NCBI GenBank assembly: GCA_022559985.1
Contig: JAFJTR010000005.1
Span: forward strand, 124,001-188,000
Origin: Parastagonospora avenae f. sp. tritici 18332-5
Taxonomy: Eukaryota; Ascomycota; Dothideomycetes; Pleosporales; Phaeosphaeriaceae
Direction of reading: 5' to 3'
Length of the DNA: 64,000 bases
Part shown: positions 24,961 through 35,234 of the stretch, piece after piece
Layout of the letters: every line of letters starts with the position of its first letter
Numbering within the stretch: position 1 is the stretch's first letter
Notes under the pieces: model-generated
The model's input: the letters and a program-made list of their open reading frames with translations, nothing else
Database searches by the model: none
Told to the model about the DNA's origin: nothing
Made by a program: the position numbers and the translations under genes

Positions 24961-25463
24961 CCGTTGAGGGGGGGTTGAGAACAGCCGTTTTTGGTTGCTT
25001 GCGAGTGAATTTGAGATCGACAGAGTTTCGGGGTTCGGGTTGTTGGATAGATAAAAACCGTTTGCTGAACGGGAGTTTGGAGGAGGTCATGTATCCTCCA
25101 TGGTGCGGTTTCATGAGTTGGGAAACTGCTGGGACGATGGTGAAGTGATCCTAGCTACATATTAGATTTTCGATTCAACGAGACAAACTGTCGAGATGAA
25201 GTGGTTCAAATTTGCTCAAAACAGATTCATGATATGATACATCAGCTGGAGAGCCTGTCTATATCAGACGCTCAATCTACAGCCAAACTATGGTACAGTA
25301 TGTAGCACTCCTATGTGCTTCTAGATATAATACAGTAGTCCTGCGCCCATCTGAGCGAAACAAACATGTCCGGATCCGCGTGGGAGGAGAGGGTATAATC
25401 CAGCAACCAGAGAAGAGGGTATCCCAAAACGCCATTCCCCCAAAAAGCAAATCATCAATATCG
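24961..25463. other. Convergent intergenic region
   Basis: Between the stops of the large disordered gene (+) and the DJ-1-like gene (-). G-rich on the left, AT-rich on the right. No gene seen. Confidence 0.5.
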
Positions 25464-26501
25464 TCACTCACATTCATCCAACTTCCCAATCCCCACAGCA
25501 TCCAACGCACATTCCACCGCCCCACTTCTATCCCAAAAATACTCGCGCATAAACGTCCTCATCATATCAAGCGCTGAGACAGCAGAGTTACTGCTCCAAA
25601 GCTTCTCGTGGCGCTCCCACGGCGTGCTGCGCCACGAGATTTCGGGAAAGCGCTGCTTGAGCGCGGGTAGTAGACTGCGTGGCGCGGCGGCTCGGCGTTC
25701 ATTACATATGCCTGTTTGCGCTAGATGCAGGATGCCCGAGACGATGCTCATGACAGCGACGAGGTTGGGGTTCGCGCATTGGCAGTTGAGGAAGAGGGTT
25801 GCGGAAGGGGGTAAGGGGGTTGTGGAGAAGGAGCCTGGGATGAGGAGGATGTCGAATTGCGGCGCATTTTTGAAAGAATTCTGTACGCCATGATTAGAAC
25901 TTGCTTTTCCCAAAAGTTTCTTTTGGTATCGAGGTGATGGAGGGGAAGGGATGTAGACTGGGCGGGGCATGCTGGAACCTTTTACTCCCTGCCAGACTTG
26001 TCTCTCAGATGACTGCCTTGCAAAAGGTAGCCAAGATCAGGGCGAAATCCGGCGCGACCGAGAATGGCTTCTTGGCCAGGAGTCGGGGTTGGGCAGGGCG
26101 GGCGGTGGATCGGATCGTGTGTGCTAGCTGAAGTAGCAATTTGAGCTGATGCTCACCGTTACGGGGATGCGGCCGCCGGATGTGACGGTGAAGGATCCCT
26201 CTCCGCTGGCTGTGACGTATCGGACGTCGATTTCGTCGAGGGCGTCTTCTAGGGCGGCAGGCGAGGTGGCTAGTTTGTTGAGTCTGTTTCTGCCGAGCAT
26301 AGTGAGGAGGTCGAGGGCGGCGAAGTCGAGCATTTGGGTTTGGTCTTGGCTGAGTATGATAACGCCGATTCTGAGCGATGATTTTGAGGGGGGTATGTAG
26401 TGCATGTTGAGGTCTTCTGCGGATGTTGATGAGGTTGTGCAGGAGTAGAAGAGCGCCTCTGCACTTGGGAAAGAGGTGTTGTAGCTTCTTGGTGACGGCA
26501 T
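25464..26501 (-). CDS. DJ-1/PfpI-like (class I amidotransferase-like) protein lacking the nucleophile cysteine
   Basis: Two exons, 26501-26157 and 25880-25464, separated by a 276-nt intron, give 253 residues. The fold markers are present: an IGVIIL first strand at about 43, DFAALDLLTML, a TVTSGG strand, FDILLIPG, the elbow region VAVMSIVSGILHLAQTG, and a LWSSNSAVSALDMM segment equivalent to the WTSSGVSAGIDM of active relatives. Active PfpI/isonitrile-hydratase-like proteins carry C-T-G at the elbow. Here it reads V-S-G, so cysteine chemistry is unlikely. The intron is long for this window but its removal places GGRIPVT directly before the IPG strand, as expected. Substrate and role are unknown; a binding or regulatory role is possible. 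Confidence 0.82.
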
Positions 26502-27375
26502 TTCAGTTCGAATACAAGGTCAAGGATAGACAGCAACAGCGATAAGGAGACAGTTGATGCAAGCTACGGATGAGAAGGTATGCAAGGTAGACTTCAAGAA
26601 AGGCGGAAGACCAAAGCGTCCCGATTGAGGTGGATGAAGTATTATGGCAGCCTGAGGTGCAGTCTTATACTTGAGCTCAGACTCATGTGCACCAGAGGAG
26701 CAATCCAACTGCCACAAGCGTCATAGTGAAGACGGATAGCACTAACCTCGCATTCTGTCGCTGCGGTAGGAGCGTTGCTGCGGTTCGCTTACGTCGCGGG
26801 CCTCATCCGAGTCCGCCCGAAACTTGAATCCTGCCCTCTTCACAACAAATGCAGTGAACATTTTTCGACAGTCGCAACTTTTGGTCCGCTTCAGTCGATG
26901 TATCTGTCCTCTTTGAGTCCAATCAGGCTATTCAACATTACAGAGCGTGCGCATGTTGTTGCCTGGCGTGAATATAGCGCTCATGGCTGCCAGGCAGAAA
27001 CAATTAGCGGGCACGTCGTTGGACAGAGCCTCTACGCGACACGGCACGCCTTGCGGGAGCCCCGAACGCGGGTAGAGAGGATCACAGGGCATGGTAAGGT
27101 TCTGCGTACGGACCTGCGGTGTTCCGCTTGTTGTTGTCATTGGCCCTGCCTCATTTGGGACACCGAGCTCACATGCCACGAGCTGAAGTCGGAGCGCTGC
27201 ATTGTCATCTCCACAACCATCCCCTATTATCTGGTATCCCGATTCTATCTTCGTCACGTCCATCTCCTGTAATCAATGCATGCTTACTGGCAGGTGACGT
27301 TCAAATCTTTGACGTCTGGGCTTTAAGGCGCACAACTGTGTTACAAACGTCGGCTAACATTTCCGCAACATCGAT
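26502..27375. other. Intergenic region
   Basis: Upstream of the DJ-1-like gene. No frame with convincing coding character. Confidence 0.45.
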
Positions 27376-27724
27376 CATGGACAGTTGGACATTCATTCAT
27401 GTCAACGATGAGTCAAATGAGACTTCGTATCTACCCTTCAATTGTTTTACTGCGGAAACAACTATCACATGGACTAATGAAGCCGTGACGACCATCGACA
27501 GCTGGTTTCCAAGGTTCAGTATCAAGCCATTAGGAGCCATTCCACACGACATCACATCTGAAGTCCTACTTCAAAAAGTGGACGATACGATGCAAAATAC
27601 AAAAGCCGTCGCGGCGTCACACATTCAACAAGAAGAAGAGCCGGTTCTCACGCGTATCGACTCCCATCGACCCCCTAAATTAGCACAACACAGAACGATA
27701 CCTCAGCAGTATCTTCACTTTTGA
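27376..27724 (+). CDS. Possible small hypothetical protein (weak)
   Basis: An ATG at about 27376 opens 115 codons beginning MDSWTFIHVNDESNET and ending IPQQYLHF. The composition is protein-like (balanced, acidic, few repeats). The frame is open further upstream to 27119, but that part looks unstructured. Its stop is only about 40 bp from the stop of the convergent Asn/Gly-rich gene. No signal peptide, domain or family recognised. Confidence 0.3.
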
Positions 27725-27761
27725 AACACAACAAAAGTTTCTATCAACCTCAACTATACTA

Positions 27762-28613
27762 TCAAGCCCCTTCACAAATCAAATCGAAGTCCGGGAAATC
27801 CGGATCCGGCCCAATATTGATCGACTGCAAAGCGGTGTTGAAGTCCTTGATCGTGGTTGCGTCTTGGGCGCTCTTGCACTGGTCTATAATTCCCATCAGT
27901 TTTCTGCGTTGTGAATAGAAGGAGGAGGAGGGAAACGGTGAAGGGATGGGGATGGGGATGGGGATGGGGATGGGGAAGGACTTACTCTTCTGCTCATCGC
28001 ACTGATTCACTGTAATGCCTCCGTTCTGGCGTTTGTCGAGGATGAAATCGGTCTCGTTGGCGAATTCCGCTCTGCGGTTGCGGTTGCGGTCGTTGTTGTT
28101 GCCATCTCGATTTCCGTTTCCATTTCCATTCTGGTTCCCGCTCCCGTTTCCGTTTCCGTTTCCGTTCTTGTTGTTGTCGTTGTCTCCATTTCCATTCCCA
28201 TTATCGCTCTGTTGTTTCCTCTGCTGCCCACCATTCCCCCCTCCACCATTTCCACCCCCATTACTCTGCGCCCTAACTTGCCCATCTCCATTCCCATTCG
28301 CAACCGCCTGACACCCCTGAAACTGATTATCACAGCTCCTCCCACTCGCACTCTGGAAATCATTAAACGTATCCCCATCCACACTAAACGGCCGTTCCGT
28401 GTCCCCGCTATTCGTAATCGGCGACGCGCGCACGCCGCCCAGCGCGGACGTAAATGTCTGCAGGTCGTTGAGCTGGCGCAGGAATAGTTGGTGGCGCGGG
28501 ATCAGGCTGATTTCGTAGTCGCTGGATACGAGGGCGGGCGAGGGCGAGGCGTGGGAGAAGGCGGGGAGCGCAAAGAGCAGGGAGAGAAGGGTTGAGGGTA
28601 GGAGGGAGAGCAT
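27762..28613 (-). CDS. Secreted Asn/Gly-repeat protein (unknown)
   Basis: Two exons, 28613-27986 and 27883-27762, give 249 residues. The ATG at 28613 starts a clear signal peptide (MLSLLPSTLLSLLFALPAFSHA); the frame is open 11 codons further upstream, but that would bury it. The mature part starts with a structured ~90-residue region (LIPRHQLFLRQLNDLQTFTSALGG) with two cysteines. A long low-complexity NGNGNG/GGNGG tract with basic clusters follows, then a short C-terminal region with three cysteines (VNQCDEQKNQCKSAQD) and an acidic end. Splicing removes a (GGGGAT)n repeat that would otherwise read as a Pro-Ile run, and reconstructs the CDEQKNQCKS block. It could be a wall or effector-like protein; I do not recognise a family. 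Confidence 0.75.
   Translation of the reverse strand: MLSLLPSTLLSLLFALPAFSHASPSPALVSSDYEISLIPRHQLFLRQLNDLQTFTSALGGVRASPITNSGDTERPFSVDGDTFNDFQSASGRSCDNQFQGCQAVANGNGDGQVRAQSNGGGNGGGGNGGQQRKQQSDNGNGNGDNDNNKNGNGNGNGSGNQNGNGNGNRDGNNNDRNRNRRAEFANETDFILDKRQNGGITVNQCDEQKSKSFPIPIPIPIPIPSPFPSSSFYSQRRKLMGIIDQCKSAQDATTIKDFNTALQSINIGPDPDFPDFDLICEGA
27946..27976 (+). repeat. (GGGGAT)n tandem repeat inside an intron
   Basis: Five GGGGAT units in a row on the + strand, within the intron (27985-27884) of the secreted Asn/Gly-repeat gene. In the transcript this is a C-rich tract ahead of the branch/acceptor region. The G-rich DNA strand has the spacing needed for a G-quadruplex. Confidence 0.9.
28075..28265 (-). 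repeat. Coding Asn-Gly repeat tract
   Basis: Imperfect GGNAAY-type hexamer repeats inside exon 1 of the secreted gene encode alternating Asn and Gly for about 60 residues. Replication slippage here changes length without shifting frame. Confidence 0.8.
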
Positions 28614-29448
28614 TTTGCGTCGAGTTTGCCGTTGTTCGTCGTGCAAGTCAGGTATTAAAGTGTGCGTCCAGCGCGTTTTCGAGAGTCGGTGGAAAATGAG
28701 CGGAGTGTTAGGCGCGAAGTCGCAGACTTGCGGACGCCACGCCAGGCGGATTTCAGGCGCATATGTAGGCCTGGCGCGGAGTTTGAGCGCATATGCTCGC
28801 TTCCCACGTTCTCATGCTGGTGCTGTTTAGGGCTGTGGGCGCGTAACTAGGATTGGTAGTGTAGCGGTGGTGTTGCGACAGCGATGAAACGCGAGACGTC
28901 CTTCCGCCCCTGCATATCCGGGCCCCATGGATATAAGAACGCGATGCTTGAAATAATGCCTGAAAGCCTTGCAAAACATGAATATGACACGGGAATGAGG
29001 TCATGTAGATCGTGACGTTAGGTGTGAAACTTGCTTGATATGCTTCTGAGGTTGGGTATTCTATGACGGTACACAGACGAAATAAATTAGAGAATGCTAA
29101 TTACAGCTTTTATGAGCGGTGCTGCAAATGCAACGTCGCTGGATAAAAGGAGTGGACGAGCAGTTGGAGCAGCTCAGTACCTCTTTGTAATATACCCTGA
29201 TGTTATGCTCGCGCAGTGATTCTAAAGCAAGAATGCTGTCAGATCGCTCCCAATGCTGAACATCAAACCCAATACACGTGACAGTCTTCCATATACACAA
29301 ATCGTGTGGAATAGCTCAGTGTGTTGCACCCAATGGTACCAAACACATGAGAACTTCCACATCAAAACCTCAAAGCCGCTAAATAGTCGTTAGTATCGTG
29401 AGTAGCCGTCTGCTAGGCCGCATGTGTATGTCGCCAGTTGCCAGCAGC
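28614..29448. other. Intergenic region
   Basis: Promoter of the Asn/Gly-repeat gene and 3' flank of the Mid2-like gene. A 12-bp GGCGCATATGTA/GAGCGCATATGC-like element occurs twice near 28750-28795. No gene seen. Confidence 0.45.
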
Positions 29449-30347
29449 TTAAAAGTTGGCTGCGGCGTTCGGGCGTCCACCAGGGTTGTGGTACTGCTCG
29501 AGATTCGACTGGAATGGCGAAGCCCCAGTACCGTTCTGCGGCTTGTCGCCAAGCGCAGCGCCGGTGTTGAGGTTCAGATCGTCATCGTCGGCAGTCACCT
29601 TATTCTGGCGCTTCCTCATGCGCCAGAAAACGAGTGCGATGCCGCCAAGGAGCAGGGCACCGCCAATGCCGCCAACGACACCACCAATGACCTTCTTGTT
29701 CGAGTCGCTCAAGCCGTCGCTGCTGTCGGTGTTCTTCTGCGTGGACGGCACAATGGTCGCCTCAGCTTCACCGGTGGTGACGGCGACGGACTCGACTCCG
29801 GAAACAGTGGACTCGGCTACAACTCCATTAGGAAGTGTTGTTCGAGAGACGGTGGTAAATGGCCTGGGAGAGAAGGTGACAAGAGGGGTCTTGATAGTGA
29901 TGGGCGTAGTTCGGGACGGGTCAGGGTCCACGAAACTCGACTGAGGTGCGGTGGTGGGGCGTTGCGACTGTCCACGGGTGGTGCTGGAAGCCGGTCCTTG
30001 AGATGGTGCTGCTGACGGCGGGGGAGCAGCCGAAGTTGGCTCTGTCGTGGGATCGGGAGTGGCAGACGGCTGGGGTGTTTGCGATGGTGGCGGGGCCGCC
30101 GACGAGGCTGGCGGTGCTGCAGAGGATTCGGGGGGTGCCGATGTGGGTGCGTTGTTGTTGCCGGTTCCTGAAGCTTGCCTGCAGGTGAGAGGTCAGTACC
30201 TGTATTCGCCGTCGCATTCCTCGTAACGTGACCGAGTGCTTACCTCTTGACGCCGTGGTGGATGTACTCCTCTACGCCGTCGAGGTTAAAGGCCGACGAC
30301 AGCGCAAAGAGCGCAAAGAGGGCGAATAGCCACGAGTTGCGCAACAT
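29449..30347 (-). CDS. Mid2-like single-pass surface protein (wall-stress sensor candidate)
   Basis: Two exons, 30347-30244 and 30178-29449, give 277 residues. The order of parts is signal peptide (MLRNSWLFALFALFALSSA), a short VEEYIHHGVKRQ segment, ~130 residues rich in Ser/Thr/Pro and Ala, a Gly-rich transmembrane helix (GGVVGGIGGALLLGGIALVFW, about 202-222), a basic RMRKRQNK stop and a ~50-residue acidic cytosolic tail. This layout is that of Mid2/Mtl1-like cell-wall-integrity sensors and related glycosylated surface proteins. The Ser/Thr-rich stalk would be O-mannosylated. Sequence conservation in such proteins is low, so the sensor role is inferred from architecture. Confidence 0.8.
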
Positions 30348-31131
30348 TTTGGTGAAGTGAGAATGCAGCAGCGGCAGATGGCGGATGTGGTTGCAGGGCC
30401 GGGGAGATCTTCGGCGCAGTAGACGCGTTTCACGAAAAAAGTTTCAGGGCGCAGTTGAAGGGATTAGGTGTGACTGTTTGAATAAATGTGGTGCAGCGAG
30501 TGTTTGTTGAAGGCGAATATTGGCAGCGAAGGTGTTATGAAGCGAGCGGATGGTGGAGGATGGAAGGACGGTGGGCTGAGACTTGTCACGAGGCGAGTAG
30601 TCGCACTTAGTCGCTGGGGGACGCTGGCATTTCATCTCTCGCGTTGCAACGGTCCCTTTGGGCCTATGCCAAATATAGCCGCTGTCGCACGTGCCCTGCA
30701 GCTTCCCGCATCCAGACTGCATGCGTCCACGACGTGGAGAAAACTCTGGCGCCCAACAGAAGTCTTGCAATCCGCTGCTCCTGAGTCGTAATGCCTGCTA
30801 GATGGTCGATGTCTGTACAAATAAACTCAAAGTCCGCGTGAACCTCGAGCTGTTCCTGAGGGTACACGCGTCCTTGCTGCACCAGCGTGAGCGTCTCATT
30901 TTTAGAGCCGTCGAGGCGCCATCCCTGCCATCCTTGTTGTTGCTGCGCAATTCGTCGACCAACCCAGCATCCACTTCGGCTCTTATCCTTGCCTGGCATC
31001 CGTTCCGCCTCACCACTGGGGGTCCTGCGTCATACCTTGGAAATTTGCAGGTCTACTCGAGTTCCAGGAGAGAGAGAGCATTCCTTGACCAATCGCCCCG
31101 TTTACACTTGCGTCGTACGAACACCACCAGC
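30348..31131. other. Divergent promoter region
   Basis: About 780 bp between the starts of the Mid2-like gene (-) and the PQ-loop transporter (+). Overlapping frames on both strands are not gene-like. Confidence 0.5.
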
Positions 31132-32354
31132 ATGCAGTGGGCCACAGCCGCTATGTCGCATGCCAGCATATCGTTGACTGCCAACGAGGCTCTGTCGGGT
31201 GTCTTCGGCTCTATCTCGTTGGCATCGTGGATCTTTCTGTTGGTAAGTGAAGAGAGTCAGTCGCTATGTCGACTTTGCCTTATATTCAGGGTCTCATTAA
31301 GCTTCTAAACTGTGCTGCTCAGAGCACATTAAGCGATGCGACCCGAGCTATCGCCTTATAATTCACATGCGAAAGACATGCTTTATTGGAAGCACACGAC
31401 CTGCCCTTCACCCCAGCTAACGGGCCCCAGGTTCCCCAACTGATCGAGAACTACAAACAAGGCTCCGCGGATGGCATCTCCCTCGCCTTCCTCACTGTCT
31501 GGTTTATTGGCGACATCACCAACCTCGCTGGCGCACTCTGGGCCGGCCTCGTACCTACCGTCATCGCCCTCGCAATCTACTTCTGCTTCGCGGACCTGAT
31601 CCTCATCTCGCAATGCGTCTACTACAACCTCAAGAACTCGCGTCGCACGCGCAAGTCTTCCACACGCAGCACAGACAGCGTTGAGGCGCCTCTGCTCGGT
31701 CGTCGCGACTCGAGCAACATCGGCCTCCCGGGCAGCCACCGCCGCGACTCGCAAGCAAGTCGCCGCCGTCGCGCAAGCTCCTTGCCCACAATCGCGGATG
31801 TCGAGGCTGGCGGTAGCGAGTGGATTAAGAATGCTCTGAGCATCGTCGGAGTCTGCATCGTTGGCGCTGCAGGATGGGCGATTGCGTGGAAGACGGGAGT
31901 GTGGGCACCGCAACCTACCAACGCGGATGAGGGAGCAGACATCGCTCTGGGCGCGCAGATTCTGGGATACGCCAGTGCTATCTGCTATCTCGGCGCGCGC
32001 ATTCCCCAGATCATCAAGAACCAGCGAGAAAAGTCCTGTGAAGGCCTGTCGCTGCTTTTCTTCATGCTGAGTCTCCTGGGAAATGCTACATATGGTGCAG
32101 GAGTAAGCTCAAAATGCGAATCAGTTTGCATGAAAACAACTAACATGGGCAGATCCTCTTCCACTCGCAAGAGAAAGAGTACCTCCTCACCAACTTGCCC
32201 TGGTTGATCGGCTCCCTCGGCACCATGGTAAGTCACTTTCATGCAGACTGCAAGTGAGACAAATACTAATTTTGCGAAGGTCGAGGACGCCATCATCTTC
32301 ATCCAATTCCGCGCTTTCGGTGACGCTGAGACCACATCTGCTCTCGAGGCATAG
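31132..32354 (+). CDS. YPQ1: PQ-loop repeat vacuolar/lysosomal amino-acid transporter (Ypq1/Rtc2-like)
   Basis: Four exons: 31132-31242, 31431-32102, 32153-32227 and 32280-32354 (310 residues). Two PQ-loop motifs are visible: LVPQLIENYKQGSADGISL in the first triple-helix bundle and ARIPQIIKNQREKSCEGLSL in the second. This is the signature of fungal Ypq proteins and human PQLC2, exporters of basic amino acids from the vacuole. Seven helices fit the family. The cytosolic loop (about 105-160) is Arg/Ser-rich and has an acidic/di-leucine-like VEAPLLG, a possible vacuolar sorting signal. Exon 1 ends at ...WIFLL and joins VPQL exactly at the first PQ motif. The Met ten codons in is an alternative start. 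Confidence 0.93.
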
Positions 32355-33033
32355 AATCTCTGTAGAACTTACTAAAAAATAATTGGGTTTAGGTTACGGC
32401 GTTGTGCATGTGTATCTATGGGAACAATCGGGTCGACAAAAGTTTTGGGACATTCATTTCACATCTGGTCATTGATACCCGTTCTTAGCGGTCACGGATA
32501 TACTGTTGTACTTGTAAGACGCCTATGCTAGACATCAATGCATGTTTGTATATTGCTAGCTTTGAACATGTTGATAAGGTGGCATTCATGCTTCTGGACC
32601 AATTATCTCTGAAGTGATTCACATACAAATATCTATAACTTGATAAAACACAGGCTAAGCTCTACCAGGTCTTGGAACCTGGAAGCACCTGAGCTCCGAG
32701 GCTGTGGTCGACGATCACGTGATCTTAAGACCTGGCTTTAGAAAGTGCCATCTGGGCACGCGCCTTCTAGACCTCTTCTTAATGACATCTGAAAATTTCC
32801 AAACCTACTACAATGGATGCCTACAGCTTGTTATACGTCATAAACCAGTCTTATTTCCAGGAATTAGCCCTTTCGCCTCGAGTGTGAATTGTCGCGTTCT
32901 AACGCGTTCTTGGGGACGTGATGCATCACAGCTCCACCAACAACCTTGATTTATGTGCGGAAGGCTTGCGCTCAGTCCTGCTGCAGAGGCCCTAGTCTAT
33001 ATGCCAGAACACTAAACCAGGGTTCAACTATCG
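32355..33033. other. Intergenic region
   Basis: 3' flank of the PQ-loop gene and promoter of the CCE1-like gene. Nothing further seen. Confidence 0.5.
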
Positions 33034-34218
33034 ATGCCACCGAAGCTGCCACCAAAGCCGCGGCCCGTTACAGCTAAAGCGCTGCAAGCTCTTCTCACGC
33101 GCATCGGATCCGCCTCATCAGGGACGAAGGACGTACTTCACGAACGCTTTAAACGCGGTTTGACACATCCACGTCTTTTTGCCCTGCGCCCAGAATGGCA
33201 AGCACGACAGAAAAAGAAACATGGCAGACAACTCCGCATTCTCAGCATCGACATGGGCATCAAGAACCTCGCCTACTGCGCCGTGTCCGTCGACTATAAA
33301 AACGGAAACGCCATGAAGCCAACCATGGACATCATGAGATGGGACAAGATCAATCTCGTAGACGCGACGAGGGACTTGCGGCGTCCTGACCCCAAACCCA
33401 AGGACGACGCTGAAGAAGGCGAAGACGTGGATCCATATTCCCTCTCGGTACTATCACGAACGGCATACTGGTTCATCAAGCAAGGAGTCCTCGCAGTCTC
33501 GCCCGACATCATCCTCATCGAGCGCCAGCGCTGGCGCTCAGCCGGCAGCGCGGCAATCCTGCAATGGACAGTGCGCGTCAACACGCTCGAAGCTATGCTA
33601 TGGGCTGTACTTGAGACAATGCGCACTGAGCGTCTAACAGCCTCGTCTAAAACCAAGAATGAGGAGTGTCGCAAGACGGACTTCGAAGTCTACGGCGTCG
33701 ATCCAAAGCGCGTAGGCCAGTTCTGGCTCACCCAGCATGCGCGCGCGACAGCGGAGGATCTGGATCAGGCGGTCGAGGCGCTGGCTTTGGAAGAGGCGCC
33801 TACAACCACCATTAAGGCTGCGGCTAAAAAAATCCCGCGTAGTAAGGCGGAGAAGAAAGCCAAGATCGCACTACTGCGCTCGTGGCTGTCTACAGAGCCT
33901 GCTTCAACTGCAGCTTCCACACCAGATTCCGCACCATTTATTTCGATCAATGTCGGCCCTGATGCCGTTATGGCAAGGGAGGCTCTCCGTCTGCCTGTCC
34001 CGGGGCAGAAGAGGAAGAAGAGCAGTGAAGAGGACAAGGATATGAAGAAACTCGATGACATCACGGACTGTTGCTTGCAGGCTGCGGCGTGGATTGCGTG
34101 GGAGTCGAATCGGCTGCAACTTTACAATGTTTGGGATAAGAAGAGGGGAAGGAGCAGAACCTTGACTGAATTAGATGATGGGATTCTTCGGGAGATGGTC
34201 GAGGTAGCTGGCGAATGA
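33034..34218 (+). CDS. CCE1: Mitochondrial Holliday-junction resolvase (CCE1/Ydc2 family)
   Basis: Single exon, 394 residues. CCE1/Ydc2 cuts four-way junctions in mitochondrial DNA so that recombining genomes can segregate. The N-terminus has a basic, proline-rich leader and a SAP-like helix pair (LQALLTRIGSASSGTKDVLHERFK) as in fungal members. The RNase H-like core follows with its acidic residues: D73 in SIDMGIKNLAYC, E163 in LIERQRWRSAGSAA, and the D341/D342/D345 cluster in KLDDITDCCLQAAAW. An alanine/lysine-rich insertion lies between about 235 and 335. The stop is followed by a short gap before the tRNA-Arg gene. Confidence 0.94.
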   Translation: MPPKLPPKPRPVTAKALQALLTRIGSASSGTKDVLHERFKRGLTHPRLFALRPEWQARQKKKHGRQLRILSIDMGIKNLAYCAVSVDYKNGNAMKPTMDIMRWDKINLVDATRDLRRPDPKPKDDAEEGEDVDPYSLSVLSRTAYWFIKQGVLAVSPDIILIERQRWRSAGSAAILQWTVRVNTLEAMLWAVLETMRTERLTASSKTKNEECRKTDFEVYGVDPKRVGQFWLTQHARATAEDLDQAVEALALEEAPTTTIKAAAKKIPRSKAEKKAKIALLRSWLSTEPASTAASTPDSAPFISINVGPDAVMAREALRLPVPGQKRKKSSEEDKDMKKLDDITDCCLQAAAWIAWESNRLQLYNVWDKKRGRSRTLTELDDGILREMVEVAGE

Positions 34219-34620
34219 TGAGGGACGTTGCGATGTTTTTAGCCGTTTTGGAAATGTGTGCTTTGTGAGCTCTGTATGGACGCCTATACACGCTGGATCA
34301 TACGCACAAGGAAGTTGGGTCAACTCCTCGTGTCCGTGTGTATACTGAGCTGCCTTTGCACATGTTCTAATGCCTTCGTGTCCCGTCAAATCGTTGTCGT
34401 GCCCATTTCCCCTCCCCCATCCCCATCCCCACCTGATCTCATGCCCCGCCCAACAAACAACCCCACTCAATGACGTGTCGCACCCCTCTTCCCCCAGCCA
34501 CTTTTCCGCCCACCAAACCTCCACAAACCCTCACGTCTTCTCCCATCACCCATGTATTGGCGACTATATATTCGATGCAATTTTCGAAATCTGTCAGAAG
34601 TCTTGATTTCCCATCGACTG
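34219..34620. other. Short spacer before the tRNA gene
   Basis: 3' flank of CCE1, then a C-rich stretch (34400-34540). No gene seen. Confidence 0.5.
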
Positions 34621-34707
34621 GTCTCAGTGGCGCAATGGTAGCGCGTTGGACTTCTACCACTTTACTTGGTCATCCAAAGGCTGCGGGTTCGAGCCCCGCC
34701 TGAGATG
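34621..34707 (+). tRNA. tRNA-Arg (anticodon UCU) with a 15-nt intron
   Basis: The acceptor stem pairs GTCTCAG (34621-34627) with CTGAGAT (34700-34706), with one G-U at the end. The A box TGGCGCAATGG and the B box GGTTCGAGCCC (34686-34696) are present. The anticodon stem TTGGA/TCCAA frames the loop CTTCTAA, anticodon TCT. The canonical nuclear intron, 34657-34671, is inserted one base after the anticodon. Mature length without CCA is 72 nt. A T5 run at 34710-34714 is the Pol III terminator. Intact by all visible features. Confidence 0.95.
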
Positions 34708-34709
34708 CT

Positions 34710-34714
34710 TTTTG
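34710..34714 (+). terminator. RNA polymerase III terminator of tRNA-Arg
   Basis: Five T residues starting three bases after the tRNA end. Confidence 0.85.
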
Positions 34715-35234
34715 CTGTTTGGTGTGTGTTCTTTTTGGCCTGGAGTCGCTCAGTGAAGGATTTGGAGGGGTGGGGATTTTTTGGGGAGGTGGGCGGGCGC
34801 GAGACGGACGTGGACAAGTGCTGAGTTGCGAATAGGAACTTCATTGTTTCGTCAAGAAAGGCATTTATGGTATATCTGAGCATAGAAGCAAATCGCCCCC
34901 ATAAACATCTCAAATATCTTAGAAAGGATGTCAAAGACACGCGAGAATGCTTTTCATTCCTCATTACTAGCAGGCAGACGGCTAGATGGTAATAATACAA
35001 AGCACCGCCCACGCAAACCATATCGGTTGTCCCATCCCTCCCCTATCATAGCCAATAATCCCAACATGACTTTTCATTACGCCAACTACTAATAGCCTCG
35101 CCAGGCGCCGCGATAATCCGTGCCCGTCCTGTGAAGCTTGAATATTACGAAAATTCCTCAGGAGATACCAAGATGATAACGTGACTAGGCCAGCCAGTCA
35201 GCGTCTTCTATAAGCAGAATATAAGTTGAAGAGA
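34715..35234. other. Spacer between tRNA-Arg and the next gene
   Basis: 3' flank of the minus-strand gene. No gene seen. Confidence 0.5.

Noticed and set aside
30802..31308. Upstream extension of the PQ-loop protein to 30802
   Set aside because: Adds ~110 low-complexity residues not seen in the family and begins at no better start; the ATG at 31132 leads directly into the first helix bundle.
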